Shown here: positions 48,211 through 62,283 of the stretch, one piece after another | How the letters are laid out: the number at the start of each line of letters is the position of its first letter | How positions within the stretch are numbered: the first letter of the stretch is position 1 | Assembly (NCBI RefSeq): GCF_021018805.1 | Contig: NC_086247.1 | Location: 142,534,102-142,598,101, forward strand | Length of the DNA: 64,000 nt | Source: Prinia subflava | Lineage: Eukaryota > Chordata > Aves > Passeriformes > Cisticolidae | Direction of reading: 5' to 3' | Notes under the pieces: generated by a model | The model's database searches: none | Told to the model about the DNA's origin: nothing | Seen by the model: the letters and a program-made list of their open reading frames with translations, nothing else | Position numbers and translations under genes: made by a program

Positions 48211-51200
48211 GAATTCTGTGGGTGAAATTCTTGATGCTTTTCACTCCTTATTCAGTCAGTCTGCTGTGCTACTTTTCGATTTCATATTTGCACATGAGGA
48301 CACCCTAAAGGGATGAAAGGAGGAAGGGCTTTCTTTGATGTCACTCCCTTTCCTGACACTGTCTCACAATACTAAGGGCAAAGCAATGATTCTTTATGTG
48401 GGTCATAGACTTCAAACCATGGACTGTGTTAAGGATGAGTTTTAACAATTCTGTATCTGCTTTTCCCTTCAAGATAGTAAAGGGAGAAAAATATGGTAGA
48501 TGTTTATCACCCCCAAAGGCATGTTCTAGGTCTCATTGTTAGTCCTTTCTTTTTTCTTTTTTTTTTTTTTTTCACATTAAATGGGTCATTGTTATTACAG
48601 GTATTTACCATCCACATTTTACAGAGCTACAGCATGGCCAAGACCTGAAAACAAGAACCATATATACTCTTACACAGGTCAGGCAGTAGAAAATCTGATC
48701 AATCTAATGGGAATCAGTGGGTTAAGATCTAAAGGGTAAAACTTTCATGCAGCTGAAATGTATAATATCAGAACCATATAAATGGTTAGATAATATTCAG
48801 CATTTAGACTGAGTTTTGGGAAGAGCTTTGGTGTTCCCTTTTTTCCCCATCAGGTTTATCTCATCTCTACTAACAACCATAAAATTACTCTGTAAATTGC
48901 ATAAGTGCATGCAGTATCAAAACAATGGGAACACCATCATGATAGCAAAATAAATATACCTTTCCCCTAAATGTATTATTTATCAGTGATATGCTTGGAA
49001 TTGACTGGTAACTCTTTGTCTCCCTAGTCTTTGGTCCTCCCTTGATCTCTGAAAAGCACAGATCTGATTGCAAGTGCCTTATTCAAGGAGGAAAAATATA
49101 ATGGGCTCAATTAAACAGAATTCTGATTACCTTAATATGGACAATTTAATCTCTTAATCTTCAGTATCACAAGATTAGGGGAAGATTGTAAAGTATAAAG
49201 TAAAAACAAAGGAAGACTTTTAGAATGTTCCCCTTAGTATTAATGCAAAACCATGTATTTAGAAATGACATAATAATATAATTTTTATCTGACTTAGTCT
49301 TTTTTGTTCCCTTCTAATTATGTTTGAAATAAGAAAGAGTTTCTAAATATGAAATAACTTGAGGGAGTTCAGAGAAATGTTCTGAAAGCAGTGAAAAGAA
49401 TCCCAGACATTCAGTTCACTTTACTTTCTATATTTGCAATACAGATACCAGCACCTGAGGTAATTGTTGTCATCTGCCTTTACAGTAAATAGAGAGAAAC
49501 AAACACTTTTACTGACTATGTTAGCATGAGAAGGATTTATTCTTTCAAGTACATCTCCAATCCCTTCCTTGATCCCACCCCAATACATAGCAGTGCATTC
49601 CAACAACTGGAAAGTGATGTTTGCTCATGGATGGGAATGACAGATGTAGTCCTGCCATAGTCCTTAGTTCCTTGTCCTATTCTAAATAAAAAGTGTTTTA
49701 CTCCATTCCCCCAGAATGTGTTTTAGTGAGTTATTGATAGAAAAGTCCAGTGTTTGAGTAATTAATGTCTTGCTGTGTTTTGCTTTTTTTTGTATATTTA
49801 TTTTTAATCTGTTTCAGTCTTTATGCGGCATAACATTTTTATATTATCATCCTCCTATTTCCCTGCCTCCACCTGATGTAATTTGTAGTAAATCTTTAGA
49901 ACATATCTTTCACAGCACAGTCTGGGTCCACCTAGGGACTAGTCTTAGAAAGATGTTATGAGATGCAGCTCCTTTAGAGAGAGGTGGTGGTGGGGCAAAA
50001 CAAATTATAAAACCAGCTGGGAAGTGATTCAGGATAACAACAACTGGAGCTCTTCTCAAGGAAAAGAGATTTAGGTAGAAAAGAATCCTCTTTGAGAGGC
50101 TGGGATAGCTGGAGGAGAAATTAGGATGAAAAACTGTTTAAAAACATTTCGGAGAGAAATATCCTTTATGGAATCTGCTTGGAAAGTATCCAGAAAGGAA
50201 AGAGGATGTGAATTTCTCAATTTTGAGTCTGACAAGTATATCATACTGTGATTGATATCCTGGCACAAGTCTTTCTGTAGGGGGAAAGCTTAGAGATACC
50301 CTCCCATTCAGCATGTTTCATAGTTTTTTAGTAATTACAATGAATGTGGGAAGCTCTGTGACTGCTGATGAAGTATCAACTTCAAAATTGCTTGTGATGC
50401 ATTAGGACTAGTAAATAAATTAAACTAAAGGAAAGTTCAAAAAAAAAAATCTAGTTTTTGTAATTTTTAAATGAATATTATATGTAAACAGATAAAATTA
50501 AACTATCTGAGATTCATCCAATGTGAATTTTAAATACACTTTCTTTGCTCTATATTTATTTTTCTGCTGGATAGCTAAACCTGGTAGTAGAGTTTCTGGA
50601 CACTGAAAATCCATTACAGGTCTATCCTTCAGGATGAGGACCTGAATTTCTATTTTAATCAAAGCAAAATTTCTGTCATCTAATTTTGAGGCCCAGCCTT
50701 CAATTTGTACAGCTATGCATCATACCAACATTGAACTGTAGCTGTATGATATAAAGCAGTATTAAGCAGAAAGTATATTCTTCCAAGTCTTTTTCTCATT
50801 CCTATCTTTTCCTCACAAGATTTCTCATCTGAACCTAAGAGGGTTAACACTCAGGAATTTTCAAGCCATAAAATGTACTCCATGGAAGAAACAATGAGAG
50901 TTTCTATGACTATCAACAATCAACATCCTGTGTTCCCTAAAACTGTCTTTCACATCCTTTCTTCATTGGAAATTGCAGATTTCTTGAGACTGCATGTGAC
51001 CTCCCTTCAGAGAAAAAATATTTATCCCCTGCTAGAACTGAACTCAATGTACTTGATTATATCATGTATATCTAACAGCTTAACCTGCTCCATGCCATAA
51101 CCTAACATCAGGACAGGAGTTCATTGAAAATTGCTCTCTCCTAATGCAAATGAAATGAAAGTCTGGAACCTTTTAAAATCTATTTAATCAAATATGTATT

Positions 51201-53410
51201 CATATTAGTTAATTTCTCTAGCCTGCTCTCTCAGTGTCCTCAAAGAATCCTGATAGCACAGGCAAGTCTCCAGTAGGTGTCTCTGACAGTGAGTATATTC
51301 CATCCTCTCTGCTGGAATCCCAAAAGGATTTAGGTTTTATAATGCTTGTTACAAACATTTGTGATATCCTGCCAAGGAGTAGAACTAATATCTCTGAAAC
51401 AAGTGTTGTGTCCTAATACCTGAAACATTGATGTAGAGGTGAGTGAAATGAAGGTAATCAGTGGAAAATAAAGAGAAGAAGGATTTTAGCAGTGTCTGTG
51501 GCACTGTTTGCTTGTAGTATAGGTTACCTCATCATAATTCACAACCTTAAAGAATCAGGCTAGGCTTGTTGGTGGACAATCCAACATTCTCCCACAGATC
51601 CACCTGGAAAGAACTGGACAATAAGCATTTAGGAGATGTTTCTGCCCATTTTAATATGCAGTCATTCAGGTTCTGGCTCATGACTAGAAAGAAAACATTA
51701 ATTTTAATATCGAGCTCAAAAATCTCCGACTTCATGTAAAACTGTAGAGGATTTTTTTTAAGCTTTCGGAGTTTCTCCTTTGAAAATTCTTGTTTCTTCT
51801 GACCAATCAAGTATCAACTAGTCCTCTGAGCTGTGGCAAGTGGGTGTAACACTGCAGTGTAGCACTGACCTGTAAGAGGTGCAGCTGGTCTCTAGACATC
51901 AGCTGGAAATAAACTAAGCATTGCATGGGAAAAGCACCTGCTGGAGCATTATCTCTGACCTCGTTCTTCCAACTCAAGCACTCAGCACTCAGTGCTTCCT
52001 CCTCACTCAGGGTGAATGCTCCTGCATTGGTTTTGCCTGTAAAAAATAAAATGAGGTCCTTCAATAGTTTGATATTGCTGCTAGAGGACTATAATCTCCT
52101 TCATCTCCTCCTTCTTTGAATGCAGAGTTGAACCATAGTTGTCTTGAATCTTTGCTTGTGTTGTTTTAGATATGAAGGCATGGTGGAAGATGGAAAAATA
52201 CCACATTCATAAATTGTATTTCCTGACCTCCAGGCTTGATATTGGTGAAAGGTTTGTTAGCTGGGTTGGGAATTGATTTGTAGGTGGCTTTGTCCACATA
52301 AATTGAAATAAATTTAGTTTCCTAGAGGCTAGGCAGACTTAGGCTAATTCTGATAAAGATAGACTTAAACAAAATCTTTTGAAGATTAAGACATAAGTAT
52401 TTGCTTTTGAATCAGTACATAAAAATGCTACCAGTTCCTGCTTTTCCTATCACTGATCTGTCCCCCTGGATCACTTCAATTTTAATGCTCTTATTCAACC
52501 AAGTTTAATAATTTCCCAAATTTGACTTCAAGGTAACAGTTTTTACAGAAAGATTATATCAAGCACAGCTTTTACAAGTTTGCTTTAGCTTCCCATGTAC
52601 TGTGATTAAGAATGTCCTGATTTAGTCTATTATCATGGAAACACAGGAAATACAAGAAATTTGACACAAGAAATTTGTGTCATGTAATTTTTACAAAACA
52701 GCAATACAACATGAAGCAACAGGCAAGAAGTAAGCAGTAACACTCAGCAGTGTTTTTTAAAATCTTTTTTTAATCTAACATTATGGCTAAAACAGTTAGA
52801 AATTCCAGTAAAGCCTGCAATTTATTAATAGTAATAATCAAGTTACCTGGGGGAATAATCTGAAATTAGAATGAATGTAAGGTTTGCTTTCAATATCCAT
52901 GGCAGTGAATGTTATCATATTAATATTTTCACTTTCACACTGGAATCATAAATCTAATTAAGAGCTTTTAACAAAATAAATAGATCTCTTTGAAAGCAGA
53001 TTTTTAAAACAGGGAGACTCCTAACTGTTCTCTTCTTAGCTGTCCAGAGCCTATTCTCAGAACATTCAAAGCATTACCCTTTTCCTATCACTGTAGAGCC
53101 ACCAACACTGCAATTTACTAACAGGTTAACCAAATCCCTTCATGGTAATCAAAAAACCTCCAAGCCGTTGTTTGTGTCCATCAATGGAATGGCATTCAGG
53201 TCAATTTTCATCTTTCTTTCTTTTCCAGTGCTGTTTTAGCTCTCCCTGAAGAGAACAAAAACATGTACATGTGATGGCAAGGATGTGAGTTATTCTGAAT
53301 GGGGTAAGACAATTCCCACATATTAATATCCTGATCTTCATGAGTTTCATAATTAGAGACTTGGAGACACATTTGCTTCTCTCTTGCTGGGTCATTTTGC
53401 TCTTGTCACA
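48211..53410. other. AT-rich noncoding sequence
   Basis: Includes T-rich runs near 48548-48572. Open frames are short and unmatched. No repeat family or RNA gene is recognised. Confidence 0.55.
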
Positions 53411-53699
53411 TAATCACAGAATCATAAAATAAGCTGATTAGGAAGGGACTCACCAGGATCATTGAGTCCAACTCCTGGCCCTGCAGAGGACATTCCAGGA
53501 GTCACACCCTGTGCCTGAGGTCATTGACCAAAAACTTCTTGAACTCTGTCAGGCTGGTGCTGTGACCACTGCCCAGGGCAGCCTGTTCCAGTGCCCAACC
53601 ACCCTCTTCATCCTCCTTTCTCTAATATCCAAACTAAACCTTCTCTGAAAAAATTTCAGACCATTCCCTTGGATCTGTCACTGCAAAGAAGAGATCAGT
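53411..53699 (-). mobile_element. CR1 LINE 3' end, minus strand
   Basis: The plus strand begins ATAATCACAGAATCATAAAA, then GGAAGGGACTCACCAGGATC and GAGTCCAACTCCTGGCCCTG. It continues AACTTCTTGAACTCTGTCAG, CAGCCTGTTCCAGTGCCCAA and TCACTGCAAAGAAGAGATCA. This is the same subfamily wording as the copies at 5411 and 47478, in reverse-complement order, so it lies on the minus strand. It is 5'-truncated at about 53699. Confidence 0.9.
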
Positions 53700-56600
53700 G
53701 TCATGCACCTTCACTCCAGCTCTGAATTACAGCTGGAAGGCAAGGTCCCAGCGTGCAAAGGGCGGGTTGGGACAGTCAGAGAAGAGCCAGAAAATGTGGC
53801 TGTTTCCTACACTGCAACTTCCTGGAAGGAAAATTTCCCAGGAAACTTTCCCTGTGTCTGTGCATGACCCTGACACACTGAACATCTTCCCTCTGCTTGA
53901 CATGTGGATACCTTGCTGATGCTTTAGGTATCATCCTGTAGATTTTCTTTTCATAGAAGTTGGTGTTAATCTACTTCTTAGTGAAGGGACTTAGATAAAT
54001 TGTTGATGAATGGCACTGGACTTTGGCCTTTAAACTACGTTCCAGATTTTTTTTTTCTCAGTAAAAACCGGCAGAAAAATGAAATTGGTTAAATTGTATA
54101 GAAACCTTAGTAATTATCAAAAAATTATGGGTTTGTCTCTGTATTACTCTCTTTTTTTCCCTATAAATATTGCCCTTGAGAGCTAACATTTGTGAGGATT
54201 CTCTTGGGTTTTATCAGATATAAAGTTGAATTTTTCTACAAATATTTCTAATCAAGCAGAGTATTGGCACTTGAACCTGCTATTCAAAGTTGAAGACATT
54301 TGAACGATAATAGATATCACACTGAAGTTTTTGTTCCCTGGTTATGTAAGGTGTACAAATTTAGAATCTGAACTACATTGCTAAGTAGTTCTCCATCCCA
54401 AACATACTTCTCTAAATGCTCCTTAATAATCTCATATTTTTTTCAACTTCAACAAAATTGTTTGACAGAGTATTTAAAGGAAGCTAAACAAAAGAAGTTC
54501 CAAAGTATCAACCTGTAACTACATGGCTGTGTAGTCTGACAAACCTATTGCTAACTTGAAAGCATGGATGGAGAAACAGAATTTTCAGTATAAATGGTGC
54601 CTTTCAATCCTTATCTTCAGGCAGACACTGCTGATATCCTTCAACAGTGTCTTTCATCAATATAATTCAAGCCATAATATTACAACATAAGGAACTAATC
54701 TAAATGTCTTTCATTTCTACCTGAAACTTATATTTACTCGCATGTTGGAGTTATATATTTAAAAAACAAAAAAACCCAAAAAAGTAGACTAAATAAAAAA
54801 TTAGTCAGCAGGTAAGTTAAGCTATGACATTTTAGGAAGACTTGAAGCAGCTGTCCAACCCACTTCAGTCCATTTAGTACACTCTGAGATAATCAAGCTG
54901 TAATTAGATGCTCACTTGATTTTTTTCAGAGAATGCTTTCTTGGCACATCCCACTGGACATACTCTTCATGCTCTTCACTACTTTTATTTTTCCTCTTTT
55001 GTTGATGGAATAATCCTATCATAAAGCCAGACTTTCTCTATCATATGTTCTTTACCCACAGTTAGTATACTCTCAACAATTTTCCCATAAAAATTTTTGA
55101 AATATCTGAGAGTTTCATAGGTAAATATTAATTTCTTTTCACAGCAACACATTTTAAATAGGGAGAAATATTAAAATGTTTTAGAAGTGAAGAATTAAAA
55201 TACCCAGAGAAGAAGTTCAAAATGACATGCTCGGTGTTGACACAACCTATATGCTTTAAATGTTTTACCAGGTCTCACAATTTTCTTACTAATTAAACTG
55301 TAAATGATAAACCATTATCCAAACCAGTTGCCAAAAATCTCAGGCTAGACACCAAGTGACCATTCATGAAAATATTCTAGTCATGCTTTGTTTCACAAAG
55401 CTGATGAAAACTAAGAACTCTCCTTTCTTTTTTCCATAATCCTCTTGCTTGCCTTCCAAATTCTATAACATTAACAGTGCATGAGAGGTCTTCATTAGAT
55501 GGGTCCATGTAAGTTGGCTCCTTGAGTAATTCCTCTGTGCTGAATGGGGCCAGAGTTGTGGAAATGTTCCTTTGATCACACTCCTAGGACTGCCAAATCC
55601 ATTCACCCTGCCTGCTGTTCTGGCCTGGTAACCTACTGTAAAAAGACCAGTTCAAAGCAAATATGGACAATTCTGAGCAAATGAATTAAATTTGGTATTG
55701 CTCTCTACATCACTGAAAATTTTTGTCAGTGGGGCAAAGTGAATTGTACACACTGATGGCCAGACATGAACCTTTGTGAGGGCAGTGTGAGTACAAGGAG
55801 TGTTACCAATCCCACCTCTAATTAACAGAACTAAAGAGCATTATTTCAGTGGTGATGGGAATGATTGTGATTCCTCAAAGTAGAACTGAAGCAAATCAAT
55901 CTGAGCCCATTAGACCCAATCCAATTAAAAAGGAGATAATCTGTTTTATGAGAGAGAAACATGGTCTGCAAAGAAGACATGATGATAACTAAAAGAAAGG
56001 GAAGAATTATGATTAATTCAGCTTTCATTTTGCATAGTTGCTCTGACAATTTTTTCAGTGTATTTAATTGTTCGTATTTACATACAATCAAAATTGATGA
56101 AGCTTATCAGTAACATCACTTGTATCAAGTGTTAATCTAAAGAAAAAGTCCAGAGAATAATTTTTTTTCTATCTCAGTCTTGTAGTTCAGTCTGCCTTTC
56201 CCATTCCAGCTATTCACAAGCTAATCTAGAGATTGTTCTAAATAGTTAAATTGGGAATAGATGAGCTATTTAATTCATAAAAACCAAACTAGATATTTAT
56301 CACTTCTTGATTTTTTATCATTTGATATAATGCTGTTGTAAACCAGCTTTGATTTGAAAGCTGGAAACACTTGGATGATTTAGAGTTAAGTGCATAGTTG
56401 CAAAGTGACTATGAGCTACTACCAACTGTAATTATTAACATATCCCATTATTATTAAATCTATTCTGTGATCTTATGAAACAGATGAGCTTGGAGTATCT
56501 GCAGCAGGAGAAAAGGATCATTAAATATTATGCCACCAAGCCTTCCAGTTCAGATCTGTCTCAAGAGACTTTGAATAATTCTGCTAGAGAGTTTCGGAAT

Positions 56601-59600
56601 CAAGAAATGTCAAAAAGATTATTCAAAGTAAAACAGTGAATTGCTAGAGTATGCAGATTTCCAGAGAGCAGGCTTTTTGCTCTTGGCACTGACAGTTCTA
56701 GTACAGATTGGAAAGTGAATGTCATAAACTAATGTTCCTCAGCAGAAAACTGGAAAATGGACCAAGATTCACTCTTTTTGAAGCCTATTTGGCATGAGTA
56801 ACCAGCAGTAGAAATTTACCTTACACCTCCCCTTGATCAGATCCTCTGGGCTACCACTGCAGTGAGGAGAGAGCAACAAACCCCCTAAGGCACAGGCCAG
56901 CTGATCCTAAAGGAACAGCCAAAACCAATCAGTGCCTCTTCCTCCTTTTGTTTGTAGAGGAAGAAGGGAGTGACTTACTGCAGACACCTGAAATGAGGGG
57001 AGATGAAACCCCTGCCCCACCACATAGGGCAGGATACTCGATTTTCAGGTTTTTTGATGCACATTTTGGTTGCACCCGCATATCTTTGCTAACATTTCTC
57101 TCTATACTTCTCTTGTCTTTTGTACAGGATAGGAGATAATCTTGGGAGTGAATGGTAAGGCTTAAACGTGTGCTATCCAAATATCATAATTCACTGGACA
57201 ATATCCTAGATGAATGGGTAGAAAGAGAAAGACAGACAGATGCATATATAAGATTAATTTTTGTTAAACTCTTTGGGCTCTTTTGATGTATAAGGCTATG
57301 TGTCTTCAGTATGTAACTGTTTTAGTATTTTACTTGATTCATCCATAGTTTAGAGGATTTTAAGAATAGGCCAGGTTCCTGCCAGATAAATCTGCCCTGT
57401 TTTGCAGCTGAAAAAGGAACTGAACTAGATTTATGACTGTAAATACCTTTCTTCTTTTAAGGAGTAAATTGATAGACACCTTCCCATGAGACTCCCTATA
57501 GATATGGTGACTACCTTAATGACTGTTCCATATGAAGCCCACTCTGCTAGAGAGCTGCTGAATTAAGTCTGCTGTTTGAAGCAAAAGCTACAAACTGAAT
57601 TTCAAACACCTAATAAGATACTGAAAATTACCTCTAGCTTTCAAATGTCACATACTGTAAAAATACATATTAGACGGTAAAATTGAGCCTAGCCATAATT
57701 AACACTATGATGTGTTCAAATAATCAAACATTATTCTCAGAGGAGTCTATAGAAGGAGATTATGAGCAGCAGTTCACTAATCATTATATGACAACTATTT
57801 TTATGTCATTGATCTAGACTGCCTTGTCTATTTTGTCAGTGTCACTCAGCATCTTTTTAAAAAGGTGATATTTCCCCCCCACAGAGACAGCTCGTCCTAC
57901 AGCTCCAATTGATGTCAACCTTTGCTCACAGTTATCATCTGCACACAGCCAGGCTTCATTTTAAATCAGAGAAGCACGGATAAATAAAACTGGATAGCTT
58001 TCAATTCTAATCACATCCTGTTTTACCTCGCATCAGCCAAAAAGTTATCATGAAATGGTGGGCGTTTTTTCTGTGCAAGTTAAAAAGTAAGTTTAAGATT
58101 TTCAAATTTTCTAAAAAATAGTCTCTTAGATCTCTTACCTGTGTTGAATAAAGAGTTCTTCTTTTCTTGGAGGATGAAAAAGCCTGTAGGATTTTATTAT
58201 TTTTAATAATACAAAGGAATTATTTCAGGAAGAGAAAAAAATCAGATGTATTTTGCAAAAATAGAAAATGAGATAGTCACTATATTTTGTATTATTAGAT
58301 AGTCAGCACAGATTCCCAAATTTCCCAAAGCATAGTAATTGAATTTCACAGCTCCACTCCTGATCTTCACACTTGCAAAATTTTCTCAAATCCATAAAGC
58401 ATGACACAAATGTAAACTCAAAGGAGCTGAAGGGTTCAACCTTCTTGTATATTCCTCTTTAGTACTGAGTATCTATGTTAAGAAGAGTGAAGCTTCTGCA
58501 ATTTAACCTTTTTTTTAATGTGTTTCTCCATTGCATATCTCCAAGCACAGGAGTATGAAAAAGAATAAAAATTCTTACCTACCCTCTATGCGTGGTTTAG
58601 CCTAATCCTTGAAAATAAAAAATAAAAAGCCATGAATAAGAACTGGGGCTAGCCAAGTGTGTAATATGCTGCACTAACAACACTCACTAGAGAGTAAATC
58701 ACCTATAACTTAGCTTCCAGAACACACAGACTATTAAAGGAAAAAATTTACACCATGTGATATCCTTATGCAATATAATGCAGTGATAGTCAACTCTAAC
58801 CTTACCTTGAAACTCAAACAGAACTGCTCCAGAATTATTTATGAGGTTAGACTTGCACTTGGCTTGTTAAAAGTATTTCTTTTGATTTTACTAAAGTCAA
58901 AGGACAGCATACAAAAACATCATTGGAGAAGATGTTCTTAAAACTGTTAAGTTTAGCAGCGCTTCTCTGAGAATTTCAAACAGATTGTGTCTGGTTAGAA
59001 AAAAAAATCTAAGATTCAACTCTTTAAAAATGCATAGCATGTGTCTATATCATGAGTATGTAGGACGTCTGGATTGGGTTCCTACCTCTGCCTTGAATCT
59101 CTGCTCAATAGTGGCAACATTGTTCAGTCTCTGTAATTCCATGTTCCATGTAAGTTCCATGTCTATAAAGGAGACATAATTAGCTTTTCTTTCTACTGTT
59201 TTTTACTTTCTTTACTTCAGGAAAAGGGCTGTATTTTCCATATTACATCGAAAGTGTCGCCACAGAAAGCAAAGAGAAGAAATATCATCAGTAAATAAAA
59301 TCCAAGGTCTGATATTTTGATGAACTTGCTAATCATCAAGTACTTGAGACAGAACAGTTGTGACTTCAAAATGGCCATAAAAAAAGTGAAGAATGGCAGT
59401 AAATAGCCTATCCTGTGAATATTGAAGTACATTTAATGTAACTTCATTAAGACAAGCTGGGGTGCAATACTAAGTGTTTTCATAATTCGGAATTAAAAAT
59501 CCTGGGGACTAAAACTGTGAAGCTCCTCTAGAGTATTTCAAAATAATGTGCCACATGATGGAAACATAATCCTCTACAAAGATTTTTGCTCCTGTTTCTG

Positions 59601-59789
59601 CATCTATCCCTCCTTTTAGTAGTTTGTCTCATTTTTTAAGGAGAAAATTAGTTTTAAAACTACATTGGCCAAGCCCCTGAAGGAAAAAGCAATGCTCCCC
59701 TCAACAATTAAATTCTTCCTGTGCTGTAGAAAGGGCAACGTGCTTTTAGTGCCTTTAGCAACCTGCACACTGGTGAGGAGAAGGATTTT
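53700..59789. other. AT-rich noncoding sequence
   Basis: No gene or repeat family is recognised. The interval 57865-58080 may be a conserved element or a terminal exon (see findings). Short T or C runs occur at about 54043-54055 and 57872-57880. Confidence 0.5.
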
Positions 59790-59960
59790 GGCATGGCGGG
59801 GAGGCAGCAGACAGGGAGCAGGCGTTTCCCTGTGCCTTCAGTCCAGGCTGACGGGGTGTGAGTGCCTGGCGGGCGCTCCGGGCGCAGGGACGGCGCTGCC
59901 GCGGCATCGCAGCGCCGCCGCAGGAGCGGGAGCTCGGCCAGGGCCAACTGGGAAGGTTGA
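59790..59960. promoter_or_regulatory. Dense CpG cluster, candidate small CpG island or young GC-rich repeat
   Basis: Between 59851 and 59935 there are 15 CpG steps in about 85 bases, the strongest concentration in the window and far above the flanks. The core reads CGGGCGCTCCGGGCGC and CTGCCGCGGCATCGCAGCG. It could be a small unmethylated island with promoter activity, for example for a noncoding RNA, or the GC-rich end of a recently inserted repeat that has not yet lost its CpGs. No TATA box, known first exon or transposon terminus was recognised. Open frames across it on both strands are explained by the lack of stops in GC-rich DNA. Confidence 0.4.
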
Positions 59961-61360
59961 GCTGCACCTTCTGGGCAGGAAGGAGGAGGAATCTGTTAAA
60001 TAGCAAAGAGAAGTTGTCAGAAGTGGCACTTTTTAAAGTGCTGTTAAAAAAAACCAAAAGGAATTTGCTTCTTTTTAAGGGATATTTTTATCGGGGGGTT
60101 TTTGAGACTGGACCACTTCTGGAAACTGATGGAAAGCATTCCATCATGAGGAATGGAAAAAAAGACAAAACACAGGGTGCTGTATTTTTTTTTTCTAATT
60201 TAAATTAAAATACCTGGTAGTGAGGATTTCTGTTCACTGAATATTTCATACAAACATTTGGTGCAGTACTTCTACGGTAGCACAGTTAAACTCCAGAAGT
60301 TGAGTTTTGCAATCTGCCATAAGGGCTTCTTCCAGGAAAGAGCACGTTTCCTGTCTCTTAGTTATTTTCATGTTTTTCAAGATATTTTCGTTGATATTAA
60401 ATGATAATTATTTTCCTTATTTCAAGTTCTATTCAATGATAGTTTCTTTTTGGTTTGTCAAAAAAGTTATCCTTTTGTATGAACTATGGCATATGATTAT
60501 GAAACTGTTATCCATTTTATTTCCATTTCTATCTTTCTTTCTGGGCTACTCTAGAAATAAAGACATTTTTGTATCTCTTACATTTAAACTTTTGTTATAA
60601 AATGAGCCTACTTGGCACCCTGCATCCTTTAGAAGGCCTTTGCTCTTGAAAGATTTCATATACTTTTTTATTAGCTTAGATTTTTTGAACTTCCATGTAT
60701 GTATTTTAGATATCACATTTGAATTATAGACTAATCACTCATTTTGAAGTTTATAAGATGACATATTACAGCTGCTGAATGCAAAAGCAGCATAATCCAT
60801 TTTGAATTCTACTTCTCTCGGGATTCTCATTTTTTCCCCTTTTACAAGTAATTAGCTAAATTTCTATAGTGCTGCTGGTCAGTTTACAGTCATGGAGTTA
60901 TTCAGTGCCTGCACTGTAACTGTCTTCCCTTATTTTTGTGCCAGGCGTTGCCTCACCAGTTTAGCCATTCATTCAAGTCTACTTAAATTTTCCCTCAAAA
61001 CTGAAAATTGATATCAGTTGACAGTGACATTTTCCACTGGTACTCTATAGCCACAACATTCCACAGCACACTTGTGTGGAAAACCTTACCTTTATGTGTG
61101 ATCATTATCAGTTATTCGTTTGATTATCCTCAGAGTGAGTATTGGCCAGTCAGTGATTGCCACTGCAAAATGTTGTAGCTGTTCACCTGCAGAAGTGGGT
61201 ACCTCCTGAATTTTCCCTGTTTTTCTTAGTGTCTCAATCTTACCGTCATACTGTAAATCTAGAAAGATTTTCTAAAAAAAGGAACATTACTGAGAGATTT
61301 GGACATTTTAAGTAGTGATCTTAGCACAAAGTTCTGAGCATCTACTACTCTTTAATATTT
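59961..61360. other. AT-rich noncoding sequence
   Basis: Nothing gene-like is seen. Confidence 0.55.
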
Positions 61361-62018
61361 TGTCTTGGTTTGGAAAGACATGTATCTGTCAGGGAAAACT
61401 GGAGTTTCCTTGAAATGGAGAATGTAAAACCTGCTCCCTCCAAATTATTATAATTTTGCAATTAGGAGCTTTCAGGCAAAAATATAGGAATAGGAATAAC
61501 AGTTCTTTACTAGGACTATTAAAAATACAAATGCAGTAATAAAAAAAACCCAAACGAACAACAACAAAAAAAACCCCACCAAGCAAGCAAACAAACAAAA
61601 GTCCTAGAAAACCCTGATGGAGTCAGGAATACGACCTGACACCCTGTTGGGCAGGGTGTTGGAAGCAGTCCAAATAAATCCTTCTGGAGTGACAGATGTG
61701 GTTGTATTGAAGTAGAGATGATCCTGTAGACAGGTTCAGTGGTGGTGAGATGAGTCCAGTCTTCCACTGGGAATCCAGTGGAAAAGAGGATCCCTGGGGT
61801 CCCTTTGTCCCCATTTTTATCTGGGTAGGGAATGGTTGGCTCCTCCCCACTGGGTGGAGCATCTCCCAATGGGATGATGTAATGTGTCATGTCATTGGTG
61901 AGCCTTAATGGCCCATTAACAGAAGATATCCCCTGGAGGGTGGACAAAATTGATGAAAGAGATAAGAAACACTGCCACACCTGATTTTAACAGACGGTCT
62001 ATTATGAGAAGGCATCCA
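61361..62018 (-). mobile_element. Passerine-type ERV LTR, minus strand
   Basis: The plus strand opens with TGTCTTGGTTTGGAAAGACA, the reverse complement of an LTR 3' end (..TTTCCAAACCAAGACA). It runs through GGAATAACAGTTCTTTACTA (the reversed 3' processing neighbourhood) and ACCTGACACCCTGTTGGGCA. It then carries GGAATCCAGTGGAAAAGAGG, CTGGGTGGAGCATCTCCCAA and GGCCCATTAACAGAAGATA. A purine-rich stretch on the minus strand just beyond (62019-62034) looks like a polypurine tract, so I place the 5' edge at about 62018. This family differs from the ERVL-like LTRs at 14-27 kb. Its A-rich insertion at about 61540-61600 (AAAACCC, AACAAC words) is part of the element or a later expansion. Confidence 0.75.
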
Positions 62019-62283
62019 CCCTCCTCCCCTCCGGAGTTACAAGAGACATTAAAAATAAAAAACCAAACTCTGCCCCAACTGCTTTCTACAGATGAAATAG
62101 AATACTTTTTTTTTTTTTGTTACATAACCCAAGACATATTTTTACTACAGTATATCCTCCTGATAAGCTAAAAAGAGATATACTATCTTTGGAACAGGAA
62201 ATATGCATAGAAAATTTACCCTAAATCAGTCATAGGTTCTACTTTACCTAGAATTTCCTTAATTTCCATTAAGAATAATGGGC
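62019..62283. other. Spacer between two minus-strand LTR elements
   Basis: The first 20 bases carry a purine-rich tract on the minus strand, possibly a polypurine tract of the neighbouring element. If so, a few tens of bases here may be retroviral internal sequence. The rest is AT-rich with a T run at about 62106-62119. No open retroviral gene is present. Confidence 0.4.

Noticed and set aside
56948..57139. Possible exon bounded by TTTGTAG and TTTTCAGGT-like sites
   Set aside because: Splice-like words are common in AT-rich DNA; open frames occur on both strands and no family is recognisable.
59665..60208. Overlapping frames across the CpG cluster (63-116 codons)
   Set aside because: Open on both strands because GC-rich DNA lacks stop codons; no family match, and one depends on a GTG start.
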